Assembly (NCBI RefSeq): GCF_014199305.1
Contig: NZ_JACIJK010000005.1
Location: 124,001 to 188,000, forward strand
Origin: Sphingomonas aerophila
GTDB lineage: Bacteria > Pseudomonadota > Alphaproteobacteria > Sphingomonadales > Sphingomonadaceae
Direction: 5' to 3'
Length of the DNA: 64,000 nt
This document shows, piece by piece, positions 52,652-61,350 of this stretch. Position 1 is the first letter of the stretch. Every line of letters starts with the position of its first letter. A program made the translations under genes and the position numbers. The notes beneath the pieces were generated by a model. It was not told the origin of the DNA and ran no database searches. It saw only the letters and a program-made list of their open reading frames with translations.

Positions 52652-54712
52652 TCAGCTCTCGATGCCGAGTTGCCACAGAACAAAGGCGTGCTCTTCCGCC
52701 GCCTCGCGCAGGCTGTCGAAGCGGCCCGACTTGCCGCCGTGCCCCGCGCCCATGTTGGTCTTGAGCAGCAGGATGTTGTTGTCGGTCTTGGTCGCGCGCA
52801 GCTTCGCCGCCCATTTCGCCGGCTCCCAATAGGTCACCCGCGGGTCGTTGAGCCCGCCTGAGATGAACATGGGCGGATAAGCCTGTGCCCGCACATTGAA
52901 ATATGGGTCATAGGAGCGGATCAGCTCAAATGCCGCCTTGTCCTCGATCGGGTTGCCCCATTCGGGCCATTCGCCCGGTGTCAGCGGCAGTTCGGGATCG
53001 AGCATGGTGTTGAGCACGTCGACAAACGGCACGTCGGCGATGACCGCGCCCCACAGGTCGGGATCGGAATTGACCACCGCGCCCATCAGCTCGCCACCGG
53101 CCGAGCGACCTGCGATCGCGATCTTGCCGGCGCTCGTCCAGCCCTGTTCCACCAGCGCCCGCGCGACGTCTACAAAGTCGGTAAAGGTGTTGGTGCGCTT
53201 CAACAGCTTGCCGTCATGGTACCATTGCTGGCCCAGGTCATCACCGCCGCGGATATGCGCGATGGCATAGGCAAAGCCGCGATCGAGCAGGCTCAGCCGC
53301 CCGGTTGAGAAGCCCGGCGGGATAGCGTGGCCATAGGCGCCATAGGCGTAAAGGTAGAGCGGCCGCGATCCGTCGCGCGGGAAGTCGGCGGGGTACACGA
53401 TCGACACGGGCACCTTTGTTCCGTCGCGCGCGGTGACGTGCAGTCGCTCCGTCCGGTACTTCGCCCCATCATAGCCAGACGGGATCTCCTGCACCTTCAA
53501 CGTGGTGAGGACGCCCGTCGCGACGTCGTAATCATAGACGGTCCCGGGGGTCACCATCGACTCATAGCCGAGCCGCAGCACGTCCATGTCATATTCGGGA
53601 TTGTCGCCCAGTCCGGCGGCATAGCTCGCCTCCGGGAACACGATCCGCTGCGGCTCGGTGTGGTCGTCGTAACGGTGGATGGCGATCCGGTCCAACCCGT
53701 CCTCGCGCCCCTCCACCACGAAGAACTTCGCAAAGCATTCGACGCCGGTCATGTAGAAGTGCGGGTTCGGCCCGATCAGTTCCTGCCATTCGCCAGGCGT
53801 GTCGATCGACGCGGTGCACAGGCGAAACTGCGGGTCGGTGTCGTTGGTGTGGATGAACAGCGTGCCGTCATGCTCGTCCACGTCATATTCGCGACCGTCC
53901 TTGCGCGGCGCGACCAGGATCGGGTCGGCAGTGGGATCGTCGGCCGGGACCAGCCGGATCTCTGACGTGTTGTGGTCGCCGGTCCCGATCACGATCCATT
54001 TGCGCGAAGAGGTCTCGCCGACCGCCACGCGATAGCCCTCGTCCGCCTCCCGATAGAGTTCGATGTCGTCGGCCACGGGGGTGCCAAGGCGGTGCAGCCG
54101 GGCATTGTCGGTGCGCCATTGTTCGTTCGCCAGCCCGTACAGGAACGCGTCGTCGTTCGCGGTCCAGACGATCTCGGACAGCATTCCTTCGATCACTTCG
54201 GGCAGATGATCGCCGGTTTCCAGGTCCTTGACCCGGACGGTGAAGCGCTCGGCGCCGCTGTCATCGATCGCATAGGCCAGATAGCGGCCGTTGTTCGACG
54301 TCGCGATCGCTCCCAGCCTGAAATATTCCTTGCCCTCGGCCAGCGCCGGCTCGTCCAGCAGCAGTTCGTCCGGACCGCCCGCCACCGGACGTCGCCACCA
54401 TTTGCGGTACTGGCCGCCAGTCTCGTAGCCCGTCCAGTACAACCACTCGCCGTCCTTTTGCGGAACGGTGGATTCGTCCTCCTTCAACCGCGCCTTCATC
54501 TCTTCGTACAGGCGGTCAACCAATGGCTGATGCGGCTTCATTGCCGCCTCGAAATATTCGTTCTCCGCGGCGAGATAACCCAACACCTCCGGATCGGTGA
54601 CCTCGGGATAGTTCCGGTCCTTCAGCCAGGCCCAGGGATCCTCGACCGTGATGCCATGGGTGGTAAAGCTGTGCGGGCGGGTCGGGGCAATTGGCGGGGT
54701 GAGATCGGTCAT
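52652..54712 (-). CDS. ptrB: Oligopeptidase B (S9A)
   Basis: A 686-residue cytosolic serine peptidase that cuts short peptides after Lys/Arg. The N-terminal beta-propeller region (to about residue 405) includes VPQKDGEWLYWTGYETGGQYRKW; the hydrolase domain has YLYAYGAYGHAIPPGFS, HIRGGDDLGQQWYHDGK, the nucleophile in GRSAGGELMG, Asp in SGGLNDPRVTYWEPAKW and His in GHGGKSGRFD. No signal peptide. Divergent from the GH1-RmlD gene. Confidence 0.94.
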   Translation of the reverse strand: MTDLTPPIAPTRPHSFTTHGITVEDPWAWLKDRNYPEVTDPEVLGYLAAENEYFEAAMKPHQPLVDRLYEEMKARLKEDESTVPQKDGEWLYWTGYETGGQYRKWWRRPVAGGPDELLLDEPALAEGKEYFRLGAIATSNNGRYLAYAIDDSGAERFTVRVKDLETGDHLPEVIEGMLSEIVWTANDDAFLYGLANEQWRTDNARLHRLGTPVADDIELYREADEGYRVAVGETSSRKWIVIGTGDHNTSEIRLVPADDPTADPILVAPRKDGREYDVDEHDGTLFIHTNDTDPQFRLCTASIDTPGEWQELIGPNPHFYMTGVECFAKFFVVEGREDGLDRIAIHRYDDHTEPQRIVFPEASYAAGLGDNPEYDMDVLRLGYESMVTPGTVYDYDVATGVLTTLKVQEIPSGYDGAKYRTERLHVTARDGTKVPVSIVYPADFPRDGSRPLYLYAYGAYGHAIPPGFSTGRLSLLDRGFAYAIAHIRGGDDLGQQWYHDGKLLKRTNTFTDFVDVARALVEQGWTSAGKIAIAGRSAGGELMGAVVNSDPDLWGAVIADVPFVDVLNTMLDPELPLTPGEWPEWGNPIEDKAAFELIRSYDPYFNVRAQAYPPMFISGGLNDPRVTYWEPAKWAAKLRATKTDNNILLLKTNMGAGHGGKSGRFDSLREAAEEHAFVLWQLGIES

Positions 54713-54822
54713 GCCACCGCAATAACCGGCGAACCCGCTTTGTCGATGAAATCCGCGACGGAGCCAATCACCTGCCAGGAACGTTGGGCTGGGTTAACGA
54801 TGGTGAAGCAAGGGGCAAATGC

Positions 54823-57006
54823 GTGGAACTCTGGGGAGGACACGAATGCACTGTGAACCGCGTCGGCGACCGGTATCGCGACCAAACGATACTAACGGGC
54901 CATCAACACCGCATCGATGACCTGGACCGGTTCGCGGCGCTCGGCATCCGCCGCCTGCGTTATCCGGTATTGTGGGAGCGGATCGCGCCGAACAGCCCGG
55001 ACGAGCATGACTGGTCTTGGTCCGACGAACGGCTTGCTCGCATCGCTGAATTGGGAATGGACCCCATTGTTGGCTTAACCCATCATGGCAGCGGCCCCGC
55101 CTATACCAGCCTGGTTTCTGACAATTTCGCGCCGCTGCTAGGTCAGTTCGCTGATGCCGTTGTGCGCCGTTATCCGCATATCGAGCATTGGACACCGGTC
55201 AACGAACCGCTGACCACGGCGCGTTTCTCCGCCCTTTATGGCCATTGGTATCCCCATGCCGCCGACGATCGCAGCTTCTGGTTGGCCCTGCTCAACCAGA
55301 TCGACGCCACCCGCCTGTCCATGCAGGCCATTCGTGCGATCAACCCGGCAGCCAAGTTGGTGCAAACGGAGGACCTGGGCCGATATTATGGCACGGAGCC
55401 GCTTCGCGACGTGGTCGATTTCTACAATCACCGCCGCTGGATCAGCTGGGACCTGCTCGCTGGCCGGGTGACCCCCGACCACCCGCTTTGGGAAGAGATC
55501 GCTCGCGTTGGATTTGCCGACCGGCTCCACGCCATCGCCGACGATCCATGCCCACCCGACCTGCTGGGCGTGAACCATTATGTCACCAGCGAGCGGTTCG
55601 TTGATCATCGCCTCGCCGAGTATGACCTATCAACGCCGGAGACGGGTTATCATGACCTGACTGCCGCCCGCGTGCTCGACCCGGCGCCGGCCGGCTTGTC
55701 GGGCGTATTGACGGAAGCCTGGCAGCGTTACCGCATCCCGATCGCAGTCACTGAATCGCATCTTGGCTGCACGCGTGAGGAGCAGATGCGCTGGATTTGG
55801 CAGTCGTGGCACGATTGCCTGGCCTTGCGCGAGAAGGGCGTAGACGTCCGTGCGCTGACCGCCTGGGCGTTGATCGGCAATGTCGACTGGTCGAGCTTGC
55901 TGACCCGGGAGGCAGGACATTACGAACCCGGGCCGTTCGACGTTCGCAGCGGCACTCCGCGTCCGACCGCGATTGCGGACTTGCTGCGCGCCCTGGGCCA
56001 TGGTGGCGCAGAGCTGGCCGCGATGGCGGATCACCCCGCCCTCGCTTCGCTCGGCTGGTGGCAGCAGCAGCGTCGACTGGAACACAGGCCGGTGTCTTGG
56101 GACGCGCCGGCGCCGTCGGTCCATACTAGTTCGGGCCGCGCGGCGCGACCGATTCTGATCCTCGGGACAGGCCCGCTCGGCCGTGCACTGTCGGGTGCCT
56201 GCACGCTCCGCGACCTGCCCTACGAGATGGTCGGGCAGCGCGCCTGGCCCATCAACTCTCCGCAGCGCATGGCGGAGCTGCTCGACCGGCATCAGCCATG
56301 GGCGGTGATCAACGCGGTCGAGCGGTGCAGCATCGAGGAAGCGGAGCGCGATCCTGCTGGTTGCCTGGCCGCTGGCCGCGATGATGCGGCCGTTCCAGCA
56401 CGGCTCTGCTCCGAACGCGGGATCAGCTACACCTTCTTCTCTTCGGACCAGTTGTTCGGGGCCAGCCAGGCCGCGCCCTATCGTGAAGACGCGCCCCCCA
56501 GCCCAGTCAACGCTTATGGTCGCGGCAGGCGGGAAGCCGAGCGGGCGGTGGCGCTGGCCTGTCCGGACGCGCTGGTGGTTCGCGCCGGCACGTTGTTCTC
56601 GCCTTATGACCAGCACAACCTGGCTATCGAGGTCGAACATTCCCTCCGCCAGCGGCGCCGATTCCGTGCCTCGTCCGCGATCACCAGCCCCACCTACCTG
56701 CCCGACCTGGTCTGCACGGTGCTCGACCTCATCATCGATGGGGAGAGAGGGACCTGGCACCTGGCCGGCGACGAAGCACTGACCGAGGCCGATTTCGTCC
56801 GGCGTGTCGCCATGGCGCTCGGCCTGGATGCCTCACTGGTAGTAGAGGGTGCCGGCGACGAGCCTGGCTGGCGCGCACCTCGGCCCGCCAGCGCGGCGCT
56901 GGCCTCGATTCGCGGGCAGATGCTGCCTCCGCTGGCCGACGCGCTGACCCGCCACGCCGCTGCGCGAAAGGTGGAACAGTACCGGCAGGACGAGCAGGTC
57001 GCCTGA
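54823..57006 (+). CDS. GH1-like glycosidase fused to an RmlD-like sugar-nucleotide reductase
   Basis: A 727-residue protein. Residues 1 to about 400 are a GH1-like TIM barrel: LWGGHECTVNRVGD, acid/base E128 in TPVNEPL, and the expected nucleophile E311 in VTESHLG, so both catalytic Glu are present. Residues about 440-727 are an RmlD-type SDR: NAD(P) motif GTGPLG at 448-453, SSDQLFG, PVNAYGRGRREAERAV and LVVRAGTLFSPY. The catalytic YxxxK is Y565-x3-R569, Arg replacing Lys, so reductase activity is doubtful. The start is GTG 54823 (AAGGGGC upstream); the ORF is open further up. No signal peptide. Probably works on a nucleotide or lipid-linked sugar; not proven. Confidence 0.8.
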   Translation: MELWGGHECTVNRVGDRYRDQTILTGHQHRIDDLDRFAALGIRRLRYPVLWERIAPNSPDEHDWSWSDERLARIAELGMDPIVGLTHHGSGPAYTSLVSDNFAPLLGQFADAVVRRYPHIEHWTPVNEPLTTARFSALYGHWYPHAADDRSFWLALLNQIDATRLSMQAIRAINPAAKLVQTEDLGRYYGTEPLRDVVDFYNHRRWISWDLLAGRVTPDHPLWEEIARVGFADRLHAIADDPCPPDLLGVNHYVTSERFVDHRLAEYDLSTPETGYHDLTAARVLDPAPAGLSGVLTEAWQRYRIPIAVTESHLGCTREEQMRWIWQSWHDCLALREKGVDVRALTAWALIGNVDWSSLLTREAGHYEPGPFDVRSGTPRPTAIADLLRALGHGGAELAAMADHPALASLGWWQQQRRLEHRPVSWDAPAPSVHTSSGRAARPILILGTGPLGRALSGACTLRDLPYEMVGQRAWPINSPQRMAELLDRHQPWAVINAVERCSIEEAERDPAGCLAAGRDDAAVPARLCSERGISYTFFSSDQLFGASQAAPYREDAPPSPVNAYGRGRREAERAVALACPDALVVRAGTLFSPYDQHNLAIEVEHSLRQRRRFRASSAITSPTYLPDLVCTVLDLIIDGERGTWHLAGDEALTEADFVRRVAMALGLDASLVVEGAGDEPGWRAPRPASAALASIRGQMLPPLADALTRHAAARKVEQYRQDEQVA

Positions 57007-57072
57007 TCGCATCGACGCCCTGAGCGGATGGCGATGTGACATAGGCATGCCGGGACCGCTATGGTCCCGCGC

Positions 57073-58875
57073 ATGTCGACCCATCATGAACGCCTCGTCG
57101 CGCTGCGCGACGAACTCTACAGCATCCAACTGGACGGCTTCATCGTCCCGCTGACCGACGAGCATATGAGTGAATATGTCGGCGACTATGCCCAGCGGCT
57201 GGGCTGGCTGACTGGCTTTGGCGGCTCGGCCGGCACCGCGGTGGTGCTGGCCGACAAGGCGGCCATCTTCACTGACGGACGCTACACGCTGCAGGTACGC
57301 GAACAAGTGTCGGCGGACGATTGGGATTATGTCGCCGTTCCCGCGGAAAGCGTCACCGATTGGCTTGCGGACCATGTCCGCCCCGGCGCGCGGATCGGCT
57401 ATGATCCCTGGCTCCATACCCGCTCCTCCGTGGAGCAGCTCCGCGAGGTGCTGGCGGACCGTGATGCAACCCTGGTCGCGGCGGACCGCAATCCCATCGA
57501 CGCCATCTGGACCGACCGCCCCGCCCCCTCCCACGCCCGCATAGTCGTCCACCCCGACACACAGGCGGGCGCATCATCGGCTGAGAAGCGCGCCATCATT
57601 GCCGACTGGCTGGGTGACAAGCGCGCCGACGCGGTAGTCCTGACCGCGCTCGACTCGATCGCGTGGACGCTGAACGTACGCGGCGCCGATGTTGACCACA
57701 CGCCCGTCGCCCTCGCCTATGCCGTGGTGTCGGCGGATGGCACCACCGACCTGTTCGTCGCACCTGAAAAGGTCGACGATGCGGTCCACCAGCATCTGGG
57801 CAATGCGGTGCGGCTCCATGACCGTGCGGCCTTCCCTGCGCACCTTCAGTCACTGGCGGACAAGCGCGTCGCGATCGATCCCGAGCGGGCGGTGACAGCG
57901 GTTGCGGACGCGGTGGAGGCAGGCGGCGGCAAGGTCGTTTGGCTGCGCGACCCAGCCGTGCTCGCCAAGGCGATCAAGAACCAGGCCGAAATCGCCGGCC
58001 ACCGTGCCGCCTCCGCCCGCGATGGAGCAGCACTGACCCGCTTCCTGCGCTGGGCCGAGATCGAATGCCCCCGCGGTGGCCAGACCGAGCTGTCGGCGGC
58101 TGCCAAGCTGCTCGCCTTCCGTCAGGAAACCGGACTGCTGCTCGACAGCAGCTTTGATACGATCTCCGCAACCGGCGCGCACGGGGCGAGCCCCCATTAT
58201 CGTGTCACGGAGGAGTCCAACGCGCCGATCGAGCTTGGCCAGTTGTTCCTGGTCGATTCGGGCGGGCAATATGCTGACGGCACCACCGACGTCACCCGCG
58301 TGATCCCGATAGGACGGCCGACGGACGAGATGCGCGACCGCTTCACCCGCGTGCTGCAAGGCCACATCGCGATAGCCACGGCCGTGTTCCCCGACGGCAC
58401 CAGTGGGGCGCAGATCGACGGCTTCGCGCGGCGCCCCTTGTGGGAGGCTGGTCTCGATTTCGGACATGGGACGGGCCATGGCATCGGGAGCTATCTTGCG
58501 GTGCATGAGGGGCCTCAGCGCATCGCAGCACCCAATTACCCCGGCGGCGCCTCTCTCGAGCCACTGCGCGCTGGCATGATGCTGTCCAACGAGCCGGGCT
58601 ATTACAAGGCGGGCGAGTACGGCATCCGGATCGAAAACCTGCTGCTGGTGGAACCGCGCACCATTCCGGGCGGCGACCCGGAGCGTGCGATGCTTGGGTT
58701 CGAAACGCTGACCTTTGCGCCGATCGAGCGTGACCTGATCGATTCCGCGTTGCTGACGACCGGAGAGCAGGCCTGGCTCAACGGCTATCATGCACGCGTG
58801 CTGGAAGTCATCGGGCCCCAGCTGGACGAGGACGAACGCCGCTGGCTCGCGGCCAAGTGCGCGCCGATCGCCTGA
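57073..58875 (+). CDS. Aminopeptidase P family protein (M24B)
   Basis: A 600-residue Xaa-Pro aminopeptidase. The N-terminal creatinase-like domain (about 1-300) contains LTGFGGSAGTAVVLADKAAIFTDGRY. The pita-bread domain has the dinuclear metal ligands: Asp in LVDSGGQYADGTTDVTR (two Asp), His in GHGTGHGIGSYLAVHEG, Glu in LSNEPGYY and Glu in GIRIENLLLV. The long form with a C-terminal extension is cytosolic. ATG 57073 is preferred over 57061 because the family starts close to THHERLVALRDE. Single gene. Confidence 0.93.
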   Translation: MSTHHERLVALRDELYSIQLDGFIVPLTDEHMSEYVGDYAQRLGWLTGFGGSAGTAVVLADKAAIFTDGRYTLQVREQVSADDWDYVAVPAESVTDWLADHVRPGARIGYDPWLHTRSSVEQLREVLADRDATLVAADRNPIDAIWTDRPAPSHARIVVHPDTQAGASSAEKRAIIADWLGDKRADAVVLTALDSIAWTLNVRGADVDHTPVALAYAVVSADGTTDLFVAPEKVDDAVHQHLGNAVRLHDRAAFPAHLQSLADKRVAIDPERAVTAVADAVEAGGGKVVWLRDPAVLAKAIKNQAEIAGHRAASARDGAALTRFLRWAEIECPRGGQTELSAAAKLLAFRQETGLLLDSSFDTISATGAHGASPHYRVTEESNAPIELGQLFLVDSGGQYADGTTDVTRVIPIGRPTDEMRDRFTRVLQGHIAIATAVFPDGTSGAQIDGFARRPLWEAGLDFGHGTGHGIGSYLAVHEGPQRIAAPNYPGGASLEPLRAGMMLSNEPGYYKAGEYGIRIENLLLVEPRTIPGGDPERAMLGFETLTFAPIERDLIDSALLTTGEQAWLNGYHARVLEVIGPQLDEDERRWLAAKCAPIA

Positions 58876-58879
58876 CGAA

Positions 58880-59020
58880 TCAGGCGTCCGGTTGCGCGCG
58901 ATCCTTGTCGGGCGAGGGTGTCGCATCCTCGCCCGGATCGTCGCCCGGCACCTTGCGCCGGCGCAGGTTCGCACGCAGCTGCGCCTTCAACCGTTCTGCC
59001 CTGTCGTCCTGCCCGGCCAT
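58880..59020 (-). CDS. Small conserved hypothetical protein, 46 aa
   Basis: A short frame on the minus strand encoding MAGQDDRAERLKAQLRANLR followed by RRK, then an acidic, Pro/Asp-rich tail ending RAQPDA. The RLKAQLRANLRRRK pattern resembles short hypothetical proteins common in sphingomonads. Compact charged helix plus disordered tail; no function known. It is convergent with the aminopeptidase P gene and lies 95 bp from tRNA-Thr. Confidence 0.6.
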   Translation of the reverse strand: MAGQDDRAERLKAQLRANLRRRKVPGDDPGEDATPSPDKDRAQPDA

Positions 59021-59115
59021 GCTTGCCCGTGTAACCGGTGCGGCAATGCCTTGACAACCGGCCGCGCTTCGTCTCTAGGCCCCCTTCCCGCCACCGCCGA
59101 GACAGGCGGGCGAGT

Positions 59116-59190
<75 letters not shown>

Positions 59191-59473
59191 TTTCTCTGAC
59201 GTCGGCCCCCAGAGGTTCGCTGTTGCTGCTTCAGCGAACTTCTAGGGTCCTAGGCCTGACCCCCGGGGTTAGGGCGCACTTCTGAGTCTTGGTTGCTGGC
59301 GATTGTCGCGAAAGACTTGCTACGCATCCAGCCGAGTTCGTGATGCCGACGGCACCCGTCCCTCTCAAACACCGCTTCCGGCCTTGTGGGGTAAGTCCTG
59401 CTCCGGTCCCGCGTTTCCGCTTGCATGACACGCGCTGGAGCACCTCGATGGCCGGACTGCTACAAACAGGTGG

Positions 59474-60196
59474 TCAATCAGGAAGAAGGGCCGCCGTCTT
59501 GTCCCGAAGCCGGTCCGAACCTTCGTTTATGACCCCGAGCATGGCTTGCGCCGCTCCATCGGGATCGCCAGCTTCGATGGCGTCCACGATCGATCGGTGA
59601 CGCGCTACCGTGATCGCAATGGCCTCCCTACTCAGCGGAGCCGTCAAGGAGAGCGAGGCTGCGAGCGCCGTCTCGACGACACTCGCGAAAGAGCGAAACA
59701 GCGGGTTGCCCGAAGCCGCCCCAACCGTCACGTGGAAACGCAAGTCGGCTTGGGCGAACTCGCGATTGCCTCCGTCGCTGTGAGCCATGGCGTCCAAGGC
59801 AGAGCGAAGGTCAATGATAACGCTTGCCGAACTCTGTTCCGCGGCCAGCGCGGCGGCTCTCGGCTCGACGGCGCGCCGCATCTGCGTAAGCTGATTGAAG
59901 AACTCGGCATCGAGGCCAACTCGCACGCGCCAAGCGAGAAAGTCCGGGTCGAACCAGTTCCACCGCTCGGGCGGCAAGACCAGCGTCCCGACCTTCGTCT
60001 TGGGATTTACCAAGCCCTTGGCCGTCAAGGTCTTGGTCACCTCACGGACCATGACCCTGGAGACGCCGAAACGCTCGTACATCTCTTCGACTGTTGGCAA
60101 TCTGCTCCCGGCCGGCCGAGTTCCAGCGATGATTTCGCACGCGAGGATCGCAGCGACTTCGTCATGACCGCCGTTGAAGGTGGGGTGTCCAGGCAT
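59474..60196 (-). CDS. FadR/GntR family regulator (FCD domain)
   Basis: A 240-residue regulator. The N-terminal winged helix is around residues 10-75 (LPTVEEMYERFGVSRVMVREVTKTLTAKGLV); the C-terminal FCD domain has metal-site residues in DLRFHVTVGAASGNP and VARHRSIVDAIEAGD. This type commonly senses sugar acids or other metabolites and represses catabolic genes; here the neighbours are an arabinanase and a TonB receptor on the same strand, so it may control arabinose/galacturonate uptake. ATG at 60196. Confidence 0.88.
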   Translation of the reverse strand: MPGHPTFNGGHDEVAAILACEIIAGTRPAGSRLPTVEEMYERFGVSRVMVREVTKTLTAKGLVNPKTKVGTLVLPPERWNWFDPDFLAWRVRVGLDAEFFNQLTQMRRAVEPRAAALAAEQSSASVIIDLRSALDAMAHSDGGNREFAQADLRFHVTVGAASGNPLFRSFASVVETALAASLSLTAPLSREAIAITVARHRSIVDAIEAGDPDGAAQAMLGVINEGSDRLRDKTAALLPD

Positions 60197-60271
60197 CTAA
60201 ACCAGCTTAGGCCGATGGTGACGCGAACGGCAAGCAGACCGCGTTGCACCACTACCCACCCGGCGAGACGG

Positions 60272-61294
60272 CTAGGCCGCAACTGGCCAGCCGTCGCGCG
60301 TCCATTTGAGAGGCTGGATACGCAGCGTCGGCGTCCCGTTCGCTTGCGTGTCGTAGGCGTGGTAGACGATCCGGTCGCGGCCACCATCCTGCAGGACGGC
60401 GACATGGCCTCGTCCGACGAAACGGTCGCCGCCGCCCCTTCCCGAAGCAAGCACCGGCGTCCCGCCGCCGCGCAGCATGGCTCGCCCGGTTCGGTCGACA
60501 TAGGGGCCTTCCGGCGTCCTCGCGCGGCCCACCACGGTGTTGTAGCTGCTCTCCTTGCCGCGACAGCAGAAGTCGAATGACACGAAGAGATAGTAGTAGC
60601 CGCCGCGCCGGATCACGAACGGCGCCTCGAGCGCGCCCGGCCCCGGTCCGGGCTGCTGCCCCAATTCCGGCCGGGCGGCGATTGCACGTGGAGCGGGGTC
60701 GCCCGCCTTGCGGAGCCCGGTCTTCGGATCAAGCTCGATCAGCTTGATCCCGGACCAGAAGCTGCCGAACGCCATCCAGTGACGCCCGTCCACGTCGACG
60801 AAGGCCGCTGGATCGATCGCATTATAGTCGTTGGTCGGCGTCGACGCGATCACCGGACCCTTGTCCGTCCATCCCGCCGCCGGATGCTCCGGGTCGATCT
60901 TCCGCGCGGTTGCCAGGCCGATCGCGGACCGGTTCGAGCCGAAGGTGGAAACCGCGTAGTAGAGCCGGTATTCGCCGCCTACTCGGCTGATGTCCGGCGC
61001 CCAGAGCCCCTTGGCTCCCGGCACCAATCGAGCCGCCCATGACGGCAGCTCCGGAAAACTGGCCCCACGTAGTGTCCAATGAACAAGGTCGGGCGACGTA
61101 CGCAGGGCGAGCGGTCCAGGCCCCGGCCCCAGATGGCCGGTGACGAACAGCAGGAACTCGTCACCCTGACGGATGATCGCGGGGTCGTGCACGGGCGTCA
61201 GCGATCCCGAGAGTTCCGGCCCGGCTGTCCGCTGTGCAGCCCCGGCGGTCGTAAGGAGCGCCAGGAACAGCGCCGTTGCCTGCCGTGCCATCAT
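60272..61294 (-). CDS. GH43 arabinan endo-1,5-alpha-L-arabinosidase-like enzyme
   Basis: A 340-residue five-bladed beta-propeller with a signal peptide (residues 1 to about 20). GH43 catalytic residues are visible: the base Asp in TPVHDPAI, the pKa-modulating Asp in NAIDPAAFVDVDG and the general acid Glu in LEAPFVIRRGGYYYLF. The pattern with FDFCCRG and SYNTVVGRA fits endo-arabinanases. It should cut arabinan outside the cytosol. The regulator lies 75 bp downstream on the same strand, the TonB receptor 56 bp upstream. Confidence 0.9.
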   Translation of the reverse strand: MMARQATALFLALLTTAGAAQRTAGPELSGSLTPVHDPAIIRQGDEFLLFVTGHLGPGPGPLALRTSPDLVHWTLRGASFPELPSWAARLVPGAKGLWAPDISRVGGEYRLYYAVSTFGSNRSAIGLATARKIDPEHPAAGWTDKGPVIASTPTNDYNAIDPAAFVDVDGRHWMAFGSFWSGIKLIELDPKTGLRKAGDPAPRAIAARPELGQQPGPGPGALEAPFVIRRGGYYYLFVSFDFCCRGKESSYNTVVGRARTPEGPYVDRTGRAMLRGGGTPVLASGRGGGDRFVGRGHVAVLQDGGRDRIVYHAYDTQANGTPTLRIQPLKWTRDGWPVAA

Positions 61295-61350
61295 TTTACG
61301 TTGTCCATCGGTTGCGAGGCGAGCGGATCAGTCACCCGCCCCGTGGAACC

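Noticed and set aside
58788..59057. 89-codon minus-strand frame after aminopeptidase P
   Set aside because: A different frame in the same place (58880-59020) gives the small charged protein that looks conserved; this one overlaps the peptidase end.
59289..59600. Plus-strand open frame in the gap after tRNA-Thr
   Set aside because: Overlaps the FadR-type gene on the other strand and shows no motif or ribosome site.
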